This document shows, piece after piece, positions 24,830 to 32,751 of a stretch of 64,000 bases of DNA. Position numbers and translations under genes: made by a program. The stretch comes from Flavobacterium xueshanense (GTDB lineage Bacteria; Bacteroidota; Bacteroidia; Flavobacteriales; Flavobacteriaceae): positions 94,485-158,484 of the forward strand of contig NZ_FONQ01000008.1 in NCBI RefSeq assembly GCF_900112975.1, in the 5' to 3' direction. The notes under the pieces are model-generated. The model had not been told where the DNA came from. It did not search any database and was given only the letters and a program-made list of their open reading frames with translations. Within the stretch, counting starts at the first letter, position 1, and every line of letters starts with the position of its first letter.

Positions 24830-27244
24830 TCAGACAGCTAACGCCTTTTTCTTCCTTTCAAAATAAATCCCACCAATCAAAAGCAAAAGTATTACTATGG
24901 AACTAATCAACGTTATGGTACTTCCGGTTTTAACGACTTGTGGTTCAAACTTGAATTCTATCTTGTGTTTTCCTGCTGGAATTTGCAATCCCCTTAAAAC
25001 GTAATCAACTCTAACATGATCTGATTTTTTACCGTCTATATAGGCATTCCAACCTTTTCCATAATACATTTCGGAGAAAACCGCTAACCCTTCATTTGCG
25101 TTTTCAGAATTGTACTTCAAATAATTGGGTTTGTAGTTTTCTAAAGTTACAGTCGCTGAGCTGTCTTTGACGAAAGCCGTCTTTTTTAATTCAAAATCTT
25201 TACTATTTACGACTGCTACATTTTTAGAATCTAAACTATCTAACGCTTTCATCTCTTCATCAGCTGAATTAACTAATTTTACTTGGCTCACAAACCATGC
25301 ATTTCCATTGGCATTAGGGTTCTGAACCGGAAAAGCAGCTCCAGTTGAATCCGTTTGAATAATGTATTTCACATTAAGCATATTGAGAACCTCAATATTA
25401 TTTTTAGAAATTTGATAATCAATTAATTGCTGCATTCTCCTAGGTCTTACAGCGCTATATCCGCCAATCGATTTATGAAAATATGAAGCTCTTGCGCCCA
25501 TGATATCTCCTACTTCCATAACTCGGTAATTAGCTGTGTCTTTTAGAATCTCAGCATCCGAAGGTGACTCTTGAAAAGGCACTTCAACTTGACTTCCACT
25601 TACAAAATCTTTTCCCGAAACATATTTTTTATCTACAAAAAACAAATCGGAAACCATCAATAAACCTACAATTATAATGGCTGTATTTTGAGCAAATCGA
25701 TCCTTAATAAACAACCATAAAACGCTGACTGTCAACACGATAAAAAAGCCTGAACGCAATAAATCAGCACTATATAAGCTCATTCGATCCAGCTTAAGGG
25801 CGTTTACAAATTCAGGGCCGTAACTTTCTTGAAAATTAGTATCATTTCCTCCAGAAAAGCTAAACATGTTTTTGCTTAAAAATAAAATCAAAATAATTCC
25901 TAAACCTAAAATTGTCGTTTCATACAATGCTTTCCATTGCAGTTTTTTGTCTAATTTGAAGAAAGATTGTAATCCCATAATAGCCAAAACTGGGAAACAC
26001 AATTCCAAGACAACTTGAATAGAAGATACCGCTCTAAATTTATCGTACATTGGAACATAATCAATAAAAAAGTCCGTCAAAATAGGGAAATTTTTACCCC
26101 ATGAGAGAACTAATGCAACTATTGAACCGGATAGAAATACATATTTAATCTTTCTTTTATCGATAAATAATGCCAAAATCGCCAAAAAGAATACTACAAT
26201 TCCAATATATGCAGGCGCTGCCACAATAGGCTGATCGCCCCAATACGTTGGCATTCCAGAAACAAAATCAGTAGCCTGATCTTCCGGCACGCCTTGACCA
26301 ATCATCAATTCATACATATTACTATCTTTCCCAACGGCCTCATTATTTGACCCACCAAAAAGTCGCGGTGCAATCAAATTGAAACTTTCAGTAATTCCAT
26401 AACTGTACTCCGTGATATAGTCCTTAGACATCGAAGAAGTAGTTTCATTTTTTGAACCGTTTGGATTAAATGTCAGTTCACTTTTCCCACGAATACTAAA
26501 ATCCGCATATTCAGAAGTTGCCAATAGATTCGTAGCATTGGCACCAATAGCTAAAATTCCTGCCGCTGCTAATATTGCAAAAGAATACAACATTGATTTA
26601 TATTCCTTTTCTTTTGCTTGCTGATAGATAAAATAAGCAGAAAGAATTAATAAGAAAATCAATAAGTAATAAGTCATTTGGAAGTGATTCGCATTGATTT
26701 CTAATGCTGTTGCAAAAAGTGTAATCAAACCTCCCAGAATATATTTTTTCTGAAAAACCAGGATAAATCCGGCAATAACAAGTGGCATGTAAGCAATAGC
26801 ATGCGCTTTGGCATTATGGCCAACGCCCAAAATAATGATCAGATAAGTAGATAAACCAAAGGCTAATGCTCCAAAAAAGGCTTTCAAAGGATCTACTTTT
26901 AACACCAGCATCAAACCATAAAATCCGAGAAAATATAAAAATAAATAATCGGCTGGACGCGGTAAAAAACGCAACGCATCATCAATAGCGCCAATATAAT
27001 CGTGTGGGTATTTTGCTCCTAATTGATACGTTGGCATTCCGCCAAACGCTGAATTAGTCCAATAAGGTTCTACATGATCCGTTCCTCTAAAGTCATTTTG
27101 CTCTTTGGCCATTCCGGTATACTGTACAATATCCGACTGGAAAATTTGTTTTCCTTGTAATACAGGATAAAAATAGAGTACTGAAACTAGTACAAAACCA
27201 AGTATGGAAAGGGCGTGCGGATAAAACCTGTTTATTATTTTCAA
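24830..27244 (-). CDS. YfhO-family polytopic membrane protein
   Basis: 804 residues with about a dozen hydrophobic helices, a large extracytoplasmic part at about 560-770 and a final helix (STITLISSIVILLLLIGGIYF). MKIINRFYPHALSILGFVLV and GVGHNAKAHAIAYMPL, a GT-C-like signature region, fit the YfhO family. Family members add sugars to envelope polymers from polyprenyl carriers (as YfhO does with lipoteichoic acid in Gram-positives); the acceptor here is unknown. It follows the polysaccharide genes on the same strand with a 55-bp gap from the frameshifted small gene. Confidence 0.85.
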   Translation of the reverse strand: MKIINRFYPHALSILGFVLVSVLYFYPVLQGKQIFQSDIVQYTGMAKEQNDFRGTDHVEPYWTNSAFGGMPTYQLGAKYPHDYIGAIDDALRFLPRPADYLFLYFLGFYGLMLVLKVDPLKAFFGALAFGLSTYLIIILGVGHNAKAHAIAYMPLVIAGFILVFQKKYILGGLITLFATALEINANHFQMTYYLLIFLLILSAYFIYQQAKEKEYKSMLYSFAILAAAGILAIGANATNLLATSEYADFSIRGKSELTFNPNGSKNETTSSMSKDYITEYSYGITESFNLIAPRLFGGSNNEAVGKDSNMYELMIGQGVPEDQATDFVSGMPTYWGDQPIVAAPAYIGIVVFFLAILALFIDKRKIKYVFLSGSIVALVLSWGKNFPILTDFFIDYVPMYDKFRAVSSIQVVLELCFPVLAIMGLQSFFKLDKKLQWKALYETTILGLGIILILFLSKNMFSFSGGNDTNFQESYGPEFVNALKLDRMSLYSADLLRSGFFIVLTVSVLWLFIKDRFAQNTAIIIVGLLMVSDLFFVDKKYVSGKDFVSGSQVEVPFQESPSDAEILKDTANYRVMEVGDIMGARASYFHKSIGGYSAVRPRRMQQLIDYQISKNNIEVLNMLNVKYIIQTDSTGAAFPVQNPNANGNAWFVSQVKLVNSADEEMKALDSLDSKNVAVVNSKDFELKKTAFVKDSSATVTLENYKPNYLKYNSENANEGLAVFSEMYYGKGWNAYIDGKKSDHVRVDYVLRGLQIPAGKHKIEFKFEPQVVKTGSTITLISSIVILLLLIGGIYFERKKKALAV

Positions 27245-27292
27245 TTTAAAAAGTTTGGATTAGAATAAAAAAACATGCTAATAACGACAAAT

Positions 27293-27574
27293 TTAATCTA
27301 TTTCTTCGTAATCAACATAATCTCCCACTTTTTTGGTTTCGCGTGGGTTTTTAGTATTTGCAGTATTGTAAATCACTTCATCCTTACTTTGTGTTTTTTT
27401 CCAAGTATTATCCTGTGCATGCTGTTGCTGCTTCTGCATATTTTCGCCTGCTTTTTCGACTACTTTTTTAACTATTAAAGGCAAAAATAATTTTACTAAA
27501 AATCTGAAAATATAGTAGAAAGCGATCATATAAAATAGCGCATATATAAAACCCGTAAATGAAGCTGTTTGCAT
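27293..27574 (-). CDS. DUF4834 family small protein
   Basis: 93 residues: a hydrophobic segment (ALFYMIAFYYIFRFLVKLFLP, about 12-32) then a hydrophilic Gln/Lys-rich part with KKTQSKDEVIYN and the acidic end VGDYVDYEEID, the pattern of the Bacteroidota DUF4834 family. Function unknown. It lies 48 bp ahead of yfhO on the same strand and is likely co-transcribed. Confidence 0.75.
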   Translation of the reverse strand: MQTASFTGFIYALFYMIAFYYIFRFLVKLFLPLIVKKVVEKAGENMQKQQQHAQDNTWKKTQSKDEVIYNTANTKNPRETKKVGDYVDYEEID

Positions 27575-27608
27575 GTAAGTGTAATTTTTTACAAAATTAA
27601 TAAATTCA

Positions 27609-27624
27609 TCCCGAAAGTTCGGGA
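27609..27624. repeat. Short perfect palindrome TCCCGAA-AG-TTCGGGA
   Basis: A 7-bp perfect inverted repeat with a 2-nt centre in the gap between divergent genes. It could be a small dispersed Flavobacterium palindrome or an operator. Confidence 0.5.
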
Positions 27625-27665
27625 CAAAATAAAAATATCATTCTTAAATAAATAATAAAATATAG

Positions 27666-27673
27666 TACATTTG
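27666..27673 (+). promoter_or_regulatory. -7 box TACATTTG for the 27710 gene
   Basis: TACATTTG matches TAnnTTTG, 36 bases before ATG 27710. Confidence 0.5.
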
Positions 27674-27709
27674 AAAAGCGTTATTACTTTTTAACACAAA
27701 AAAAATAAT

Positions 27710-28645
27710 ATGTCCAAAATCAAAATCTTACTTATCGTTGCTATTCCAATGTTTCCAAGTATTCATTACTGCCAGCATACGGATCAAATAAATTCTAACA
27801 GGCCAGGCGAAACCATGTCGGCTTTTGCAGTTGGGAAATCAGTAATCCAAATAGAAACAGGCGTTTATGGAATTAAACAAAACCATAGTTTGTTAAATTA
27901 TGATGCCAATGGTTTTGGTGTTGATGCCACCTTACGATGGGGATTGTTCATGGAAAAACTTGAATTAATAGCTGATATACAATACCAAAACGAGAAATAT
28001 ACCACCTTATTCAACAGCTCGAAAAGAGCCGACTTCAAACAAACTGTTTTGGGAGCCAAATATTTGATTTACGATCCTTTCAAAAATTACGAGAAAAAGG
28101 TAAATATTTATAGCTGGAAAGCCAATAAAGCTTTCAATTGGCGTCAATTGGTACCTGCCGTTTCTGTTTTTGCCGGAGCAAATTTCACTATGGCAGACAA
28201 TCCGTATTCTTTTTCTTCAGAATCCAGCATTTCCCCAAAAATAATACTGATAACCCAAAACCATTTGGGTGACGGTAGATGGGTTTTCGTAACCAATATA
28301 ATAGCTGATTATGTAACAACTGATTTTCCTAGTTATGGTTATGTATTGACTTTAACCCGAGGATTTAATGATAAATGGTCTGGATTTTTAGAAAATCAAG
28401 GATTCAAAAGTGATTTTTACAGTGACGCCATTGTTCGCGGAGGCGCCGCTTATTTATTAAATAAAGACATGCAAATTGACGCTTCGATTGCTACAAGTCT
28501 GAAAGACACTCCATCTGCCCTTTACGGCGGAATTGGTTTTTCTTGGCGTTATGACGCCAATTATCAGGAAGTGCGCATAAACATTGACTCAGGTGACTCA
28601 GGAAAAAAGGCGGAAAAAAGAGCAAAAAAGACAAAAAAAGGATAA
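27710..28645 (+). CDS. Outer-membrane transporter-like protein (MetA-pathway phenol-type family)
   Basis: 311 residues with a signal peptide (KIKILLIVAIPMFPSIHY, about 3-20) and the motif QINSNRPGETMSAFAVGKS that starts this family, followed by alternating beta strands. Family assignment (putative MetA-pathway of phenol degradation, also called transporter) is by pattern only; the actual substrate is unknown. The C-terminus is a Lys/Arg-rich tail (KKAEKRAKKTKKG), unusual after a beta-barrel. It is followed after 21 bp by the GNAT-like gene. Confidence 0.7.
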   Translation: MSKIKILLIVAIPMFPSIHYCQHTDQINSNRPGETMSAFAVGKSVIQIETGVYGIKQNHSLLNYDANGFGVDATLRWGLFMEKLELIADIQYQNEKYTTLFNSSKRADFKQTVLGAKYLIYDPFKNYEKKVNIYSWKANKAFNWRQLVPAVSVFAGANFTMADNPYSFSSESSISPKIILITQNHLGDGRWVFVTNIIADYVTTDFPSYGYVLTLTRGFNDKWSGFLENQGFKSDFYSDAIVRGGAAYLLNKDMQIDASIATSLKDTPSALYGGIGFSWRYDANYQEVRINIDSGDSGKKAEKRAKKTKKG

Positions 28646-28666
28646 TCACAGAATTTCAAAAACAGA

Positions 28667-29785
28667 ATGATTACAATACAAGAAGCAAAAACAAAAAGTG
28701 AATTAACTGAATTTGTAAAATTCCCTTTTTCTTTATACAAAAACAATAAAAATTGGGTTCCACCACTAATTGGTGAGGAACTAGAAGGATTTGACAAAAC
28801 TAAAAATCCTGCTTTCGAAACTGCTGAAGCATATTTTTATATTGCCAAAAGAAATAACGAAACAGTAGGCCGGATTGTTGCAATCATTAATTGGAGTGAG
28901 GTAAAAGATCAAAAAAAAATGAAAGTTCGTTTTGGATGGTTCGACGTGATTGATGATGTAGAAGTGACTAAAGCACTTTTAGAAAAAGTGTATGAATTAG
29001 GTCGAAAAAACAATTTAGAATATGTTGAAGGACCTATGGGTTTTTCAAATCTGGATAAAGTGGGCGTACTTACCGAAGGTTTTGATGAAATGGGAACCAT
29101 GATTACGTGGTACAACAATCCATATTATGCCGCTCATTTCGAACAATTGGGTTACGTTAAAGAGAAAGAATATATCGAAAGTAAATTTCCATTTGTAAAC
29201 GTAAAGCCTGAATTTTTTGAAAAAGCAAATGATTTGGTTAAAAGAAGGTATCAATTAAGTCCGCTAAATTTTAAAACGACCAAAGAAGTAATGCCGCACG
29301 TGGACAAAATGTTTGATTTATTCAATAAATCTTATGCTTCGTTATCTTCGTTTGTCGCTATTTCAGATACAGAAAAAGAATATTTCAAGAAAAAATACAT
29401 AAGTTTCATCAATCCTGAATTTATCAAATTCGTGGAAGACAAAAACCACAATATAGTTGCTTTCAGTATTGTAATGCCTTCTTTTTCTGAGGCGATACAA
29501 AAGGCAAAAGGAAAATTATTCCCGTTTGGATTTCTTCATCTGCTCAGAGCAAAAAAACGAAGTAAGGACGTCATTTTCTACCTTATTGGCGTGTTGCCTG
29601 AATACCAAAACAAAGCGGTTACAGCCATTATATTCAAAGAATACTACGAAATTTTCAAAGAAAAAGGTATTGTTAATTGTTTCAGAACTCCTGAATTAGT
29701 TGATAACGCCGCAAGCATCAATTTGTGGAAACATTTTGATCCTCAAATTCACAAACGCAGGTGTACTTATAGAAAAGAGTTGTAA
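28667..29785 (+). CDS. GNAT-like acetyltransferase family protein
   Basis: 372 residues with no signal or helix. The sequence VGRIVAIINW and GVLPEYQNKAVTAIIFKEYYE match N-acyltransferase motif patterns (a degenerate acetyl-CoA pyrophosphate loop), and a long family of such proteins exists in Bacteroidota. I am sure of the GNAT-like architecture only moderately; the acceptor is unknown. Likely in one operon with the outer-membrane protein gene upstream. A strong terminator follows. Confidence 0.65.
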   Translation: MITIQEAKTKSELTEFVKFPFSLYKNNKNWVPPLIGEELEGFDKTKNPAFETAEAYFYIAKRNNETVGRIVAIINWSEVKDQKKMKVRFGWFDVIDDVEVTKALLEKVYELGRKNNLEYVEGPMGFSNLDKVGVLTEGFDEMGTMITWYNNPYYAAHFEQLGYVKEKEYIESKFPFVNVKPEFFEKANDLVKRRYQLSPLNFKTTKEVMPHVDKMFDLFNKSYASLSSFVAISDTEKEYFKKKYISFINPEFIKFVEDKNHNIVAFSIVMPSFSEAIQKAKGKLFPFGFLHLLRAKKRSKDVIFYLIGVLPEYQNKAVTAIIFKEYYEIFKEKGIVNCFRTPELVDNAASINLWKHFDPQIHKRRCTYRKEL

Positions 29786-29810
29786 GTGAATTCCATTTTA
29801 TAATAAAACT

Positions 29811-29845
29811 AAAAATCCATCAACGTCATGCTGATGGATTTTTTA
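29811..29845 (+). terminator. Rho-independent terminator
   Basis: AAAAATCCATCA and TGATGGATTTTTT pair with a short loop, with a T-run, 26 bp after the stop at 29785. Confidence 0.8.
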
Positions 29846-29874
29846 GTTTTGAATAATACATGTTTTTAATAAAA

Positions 29875-30348
29875 TCACATTTTACAATCCACTTTTGACA
29901 ACACTACATTTCCATCAAATTGTAATTGTTTTTTATCTTTAAAAGTTACTTTCCCATTATTGTCATCAATCACATCACCAAAACCTTCGACATAAGAATC
30001 GTCTTTTTTTAAGAAAGCAACTTCGCGAACTGACGAAATACCTTCGGACATGAAAGTATAATCCGCATAAAGCGTATCTCCTTTCAATTCTCCCACAAGT
30101 GTTCCTACATTTTTATCTTTTTCATAAAAATTATAACTTAAATTCCCCGAGGAAAGCTGACCGTTTTTTATATTCAAAGTCAATGAAACAGTGTCTTTTT
30201 GAAGGATTGCACGGTAACATTCTTTAGATTCAGGTTCTTCTACAACAATTTTTTCTAAAACAGCAGGGGGTTCCTCCGTCTCGATTACTTTTTTACAAGA
30301 AACAAAAACACTCATAAAAACGACACCCAATAATATTACTTTTTTCAT
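29875..30348 (-). CDS. Hypothetical lipoprotein
   Basis: 157 residues with a lipoprotein signal (KKVILLGVVFMSVFVSC, Cys18 as the lipid site), an acidic linker (VIETEEPPAVLEKI) and a small beta-rich domain. Pattern and length suggest a periplasmic lipid-anchored protein of unknown function. It shares a gap with the terminator at 30403. Confidence 0.7.
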   Translation of the reverse strand: MKKVILLGVVFMSVFVSCKKVIETEEPPAVLEKIVVEEPESKECYRAILQKDTVSLTLNIKNGQLSSGNLSYNFYEKDKNVGTLVGELKGDTLYADYTFMSEGISSVREVAFLKKDDSYVEGFGDVIDDNNGKVTFKDKKQLQFDGNVVLSKVDCKM

Positions 30349-30402
30349 GAATTTTCAATTTAGTCTTATAAATATACTAATTCCTGACGCAATAAAATGC
30401 AA

Positions 30403-30436
30403 AAAAAAATCCATCATTGCGAAGAATGATGGATTT
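30403..30436 (-). terminator. Terminator of the PLP-enzyme gene
   Basis: AAATCCATCATT and AATGATGGATTT pair around GCGAAG; the minus strand has a T-run after the stem (A-run at 30401-30409 on plus). Confidence 0.75.
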
Positions 30437-30460
30437 ATATGTAAAAACTTAATTACTTAA

Positions 30461-31723
30461 TTATGCATCTAAATCAACTGTAGTTCTACTTGCAATTTCT
30501 TTGTAGGTCCCATTTTCTAATTTCTCTCGAATCGCTTCAAAAGCAGTTAGTGTTTCATCAACATCTGATAAAGTATGAGTCGTAGTAGGAATCATTCTCA
30601 ACAAGATAATTCCTTTTGGAATCACAGGATAAATCACAATCGATAAGAAAATGCCGTAGTTTTCTCGTAAATCGTTTACCATAATCATTGCTTCTGGTAC
30701 ACTTCCTTCAAGATATACTGGTGTTACACAGGTATTGGTGTCACCTATATTAAAATTACGCTCTCTCAATCCGTTTTGCAACGCATTTACATTTTCCCAC
30801 AATTTATCTTTCAATTCCGGGTGATTACGCAACAATTCCAATCGTTTTAACGAACCAATTGTTTGTATCATTGGCAATGCTTTCGCAAACATTTGAGAAC
30901 GCAAATTGTATTTTAAATAATCAATAATGTCTTTGTCAGCGGCTATAAAAGCACCAATATTTGCCATCGATTTTGCAAAAGTAGAGAAATAAACATCAAT
31001 TCCGTCCTGACAACCTTGCTCTTCACCTGCTCCGGCACCTGTTTTTCCAAGTGTTCCAAAACCATGTGCATCATCAACCAGCAAACGGAAATTATATCTT
31101 TCCTTCATGGCAACAATTTCCTTCAATTTTCCTTGTTGTCCACGCATTCCAAAAACACCTTCGGTAATAAAAAGAATTCCGCCTCCTGTTACTTTCGCTA
31201 ATTTTGTAGCACGTTCCAAATTTTTTTCCATACTTGCAAGATCATTGTGACGGTATGTAAAACGTTTCCCCATGTGTAAACGTACGCCATCAATAATACA
31301 AGCATGAGCATCAACATCATACACAATTACATCATTTTTTGTAACCAAAGCGTCAATTGTTGACATAATTCCCTGATATCCAAAATTTAACAAATATGCC
31401 GATTCTTTCATTACAAAAGCTGCCAATTCATTCTCTAATTGCTCATGATATTTAGTGTGACCACTCATCATACGCGCTCCCATTGGGTAAGCTGCACCGT
31501 ATTGTGCTGCTGCTTCCGTATCTGCCTGACGCACTTCCGGGTGATTAGCAAGACCTAAATAGTCATTCAAACTCCAATTCAAAATATCTTTTCCACCAAA
31601 CTGCATTCTTGGACCCAACTCACCTTCTAATTTAGGAAAAACAAAATAACCTTCTGCTTGTGAAGCCCATTTTCCTAACGGTCCTTTATTGTTTTGAATC
31701 CTTTCGAATAAATCTTTTACCAT
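30461..31723 (-). CDS. Alpha-oxoamine synthase (serine palmitoyltransferase-like)
   Basis: 420 residues in the PLP aminotransferase class II fold. DDAHGFG (Asp217-His220) binds cofactor and STFAKSMANIG holds the Schiff-base Lys251. Length and motifs fit alpha-oxoamine synthases, which join an acyl-CoA to an amino acid: serine palmitoyltransferase (sphingolipid), cysteate acyltransferase (sulfonolipid) or 2-amino-3-ketobutyrate ligase. Bacteroidota make sphingolipid-type and capnine-type lipids, so a lipid-forming role is likely, but the substrate cannot be set from the sequence. No other sphingolipid gene is nearby. Confidence 0.85.
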   Translation of the reverse strand: MVKDLFERIQNNKGPLGKWASQAEGYFVFPKLEGELGPRMQFGGKDILNWSLNDYLGLANHPEVRQADTEAAAQYGAAYPMGARMMSGHTKYHEQLENELAAFVMKESAYLLNFGYQGIMSTIDALVTKNDVIVYDVDAHACIIDGVRLHMGKRFTYRHNDLASMEKNLERATKLAKVTGGGILFITEGVFGMRGQQGKLKEIVAMKERYNFRLLVDDAHGFGTLGKTGAGAGEEQGCQDGIDVYFSTFAKSMANIGAFIAADKDIIDYLKYNLRSQMFAKALPMIQTIGSLKRLELLRNHPELKDKLWENVNALQNGLRERNFNIGDTNTCVTPVYLEGSVPEAMIMVNDLRENYGIFLSIVIYPVIPKGIILLRMIPTTTHTLSDVDETLTAFEAIREKLENGTYKEIASRTTVDLDA

Positions 31724-31759
31724 AATATATCAAGTAATAATTTTAATTTTAAGAAGTTG

Positions 31760-31767
31760 CAAAAATA
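31760..31767 (-). promoter_or_regulatory. -7 box TATTTTTG for the PLP-enzyme gene
   Basis: Minus-strand TATTTTTG, 36 bases before the start at 31723. Confidence 0.45.
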
Positions 31768-31808
31768 ATTATTTAAACTTTATAAAGGACTTGAAAGTAA
31801 ATTTATTT

Positions 31809-31916
31809 TTCAAAAGCTATTCACTCGTCGACACTTTATCTTTTGAGGCAACAAAAAAGATTATTTCATCCCTCGCCGAGCCGGCTCAAAAGGATACGGT
31901 TTAGATCAAGGCTAAA
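31809..31916. repeat. Copy A of a dispersed hairpin repeat
   Basis: Begins TTCAAAAGCTATTC and ends AAAGGATAC...ATCAAGGCTAAA. The inner arms CTTTTGAG (31840-31847) and CTCAAAAG (31885-31892) pair. A second copy at 63560-63640 shares the ends but has a different stem, which is also self-complementary. Confidence 0.65.
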
Positions 31917-31952
31917 CCTCAAAACACAAGACGTATTCAGTAATAAACGTTG

Positions 31953-31960
31953 TATATTTG
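31953..31960 (+). promoter_or_regulatory. -7 box TATATTTG for the NYN gene
   Basis: TATATTTG, 26 bases before ATG 31987. Confidence 0.5.
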
Positions 31961-31986
31961 AACAAATATTCCAACATTAGAAATTT

Positions 31987-32751
31987 ATGTCACAATATAC
32001 AAAAGAATTAAAATTAGCCGTTCTCATTGATGCTGACAATGTTCCGTACAGCAATGTAAAAGGAATGATGGAAGAAATTGCTAAATTTGGAACACCCACC
32101 ACCAAACGTATTTACGCCGATTGGACTAAACCGAATGCAGGAGGATGGAAAAGTGTCTTATTGGAACACGCCATTACTCCTATTCAACAATACAGTTATA
32201 CGGTTGGGAAAAACTCTTCGGATTCAGCGATGATTATTGATGCTATGGATTTATTGTATTCCGATAAAGTGGATGGTTTTTGTATCGTATCCAGTGATTC
32301 TGATTTTACACGTTTAGCCATCAGATTGAGAGAATCCGGAATGAAAGTCATTGGAATCGGCGAACAAAAAACGCCAAACTCATTCATTGTAGCCTGTGAC
32401 CGTTTCATTTATATCGAAGTTTTGGATGGCGCCATTAAAAAGAAATTACCAAAAAGAACCGCAACCGATACTAAAAAAGCAACGCCAAAAAGCTTAAATA
32501 AAGTCGATTTGCATACCATAGAATTAATAGAATCAACTATAGAAGATATTGCCGACGATAGCGGTTGGGCGTTTCTAGGTGATGTAGGAAATCTAATTGT
32601 AAAGAAAAAACCGGAATTTGACCCAAGAAATTATGGCTTTTCTAAATTAACTCCTATGCTAAAATCATTGACTGATATACTCGAAATCGACGAAAGAGAC
32701 TCTGATAAAAAAGGAATCAAACACGTTTATGTAAGACTGCGTTTCAGTTAA
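31987..32751 (+). CDS. NYN-domain (LabA/DUF88) protein with C-terminal LOTUS/OST-HTH domain
   Basis: 254 residues. The NYN (PIN-like) nuclease fold occupies about 1-150: AVLIDADNVPYS with Asp15 and Asp17, TTKRIYADWTKPN, and VSSDSDFTRLA for further acidic metal ligands. A short basic linker (KKLPKRTATDTKKATPKS) leads to a winged-helix OST-HTH domain at about 170-250 (VDLHTIELIESTIED...GLDE-like layout). NYN proteins are RNases or RNA binders; the combination is common in bacteria but its target here is unknown. The stop overlaps the end of the histidine kinase gene, which runs toward it. Confidence 0.85.
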   Translation: MSQYTKELKLAVLIDADNVPYSNVKGMMEEIAKFGTPTTKRIYADWTKPNAGGWKSVLLEHAITPIQQYSYTVGKNSSDSAMIIDAMDLLYSDKVDGFCIVSSDSDFTRLAIRLRESGMKVIGIGEQKTPNSFIVACDRFIYIEVLDGAIKKKLPKRTATDTKKATPKSLNKVDLHTIELIESTIEDIADDSGWAFLGDVGNLIVKKKPEFDPRNYGFSKLTPMLKSLTDILEIDERDSDKKGIKHVYVRLRFS

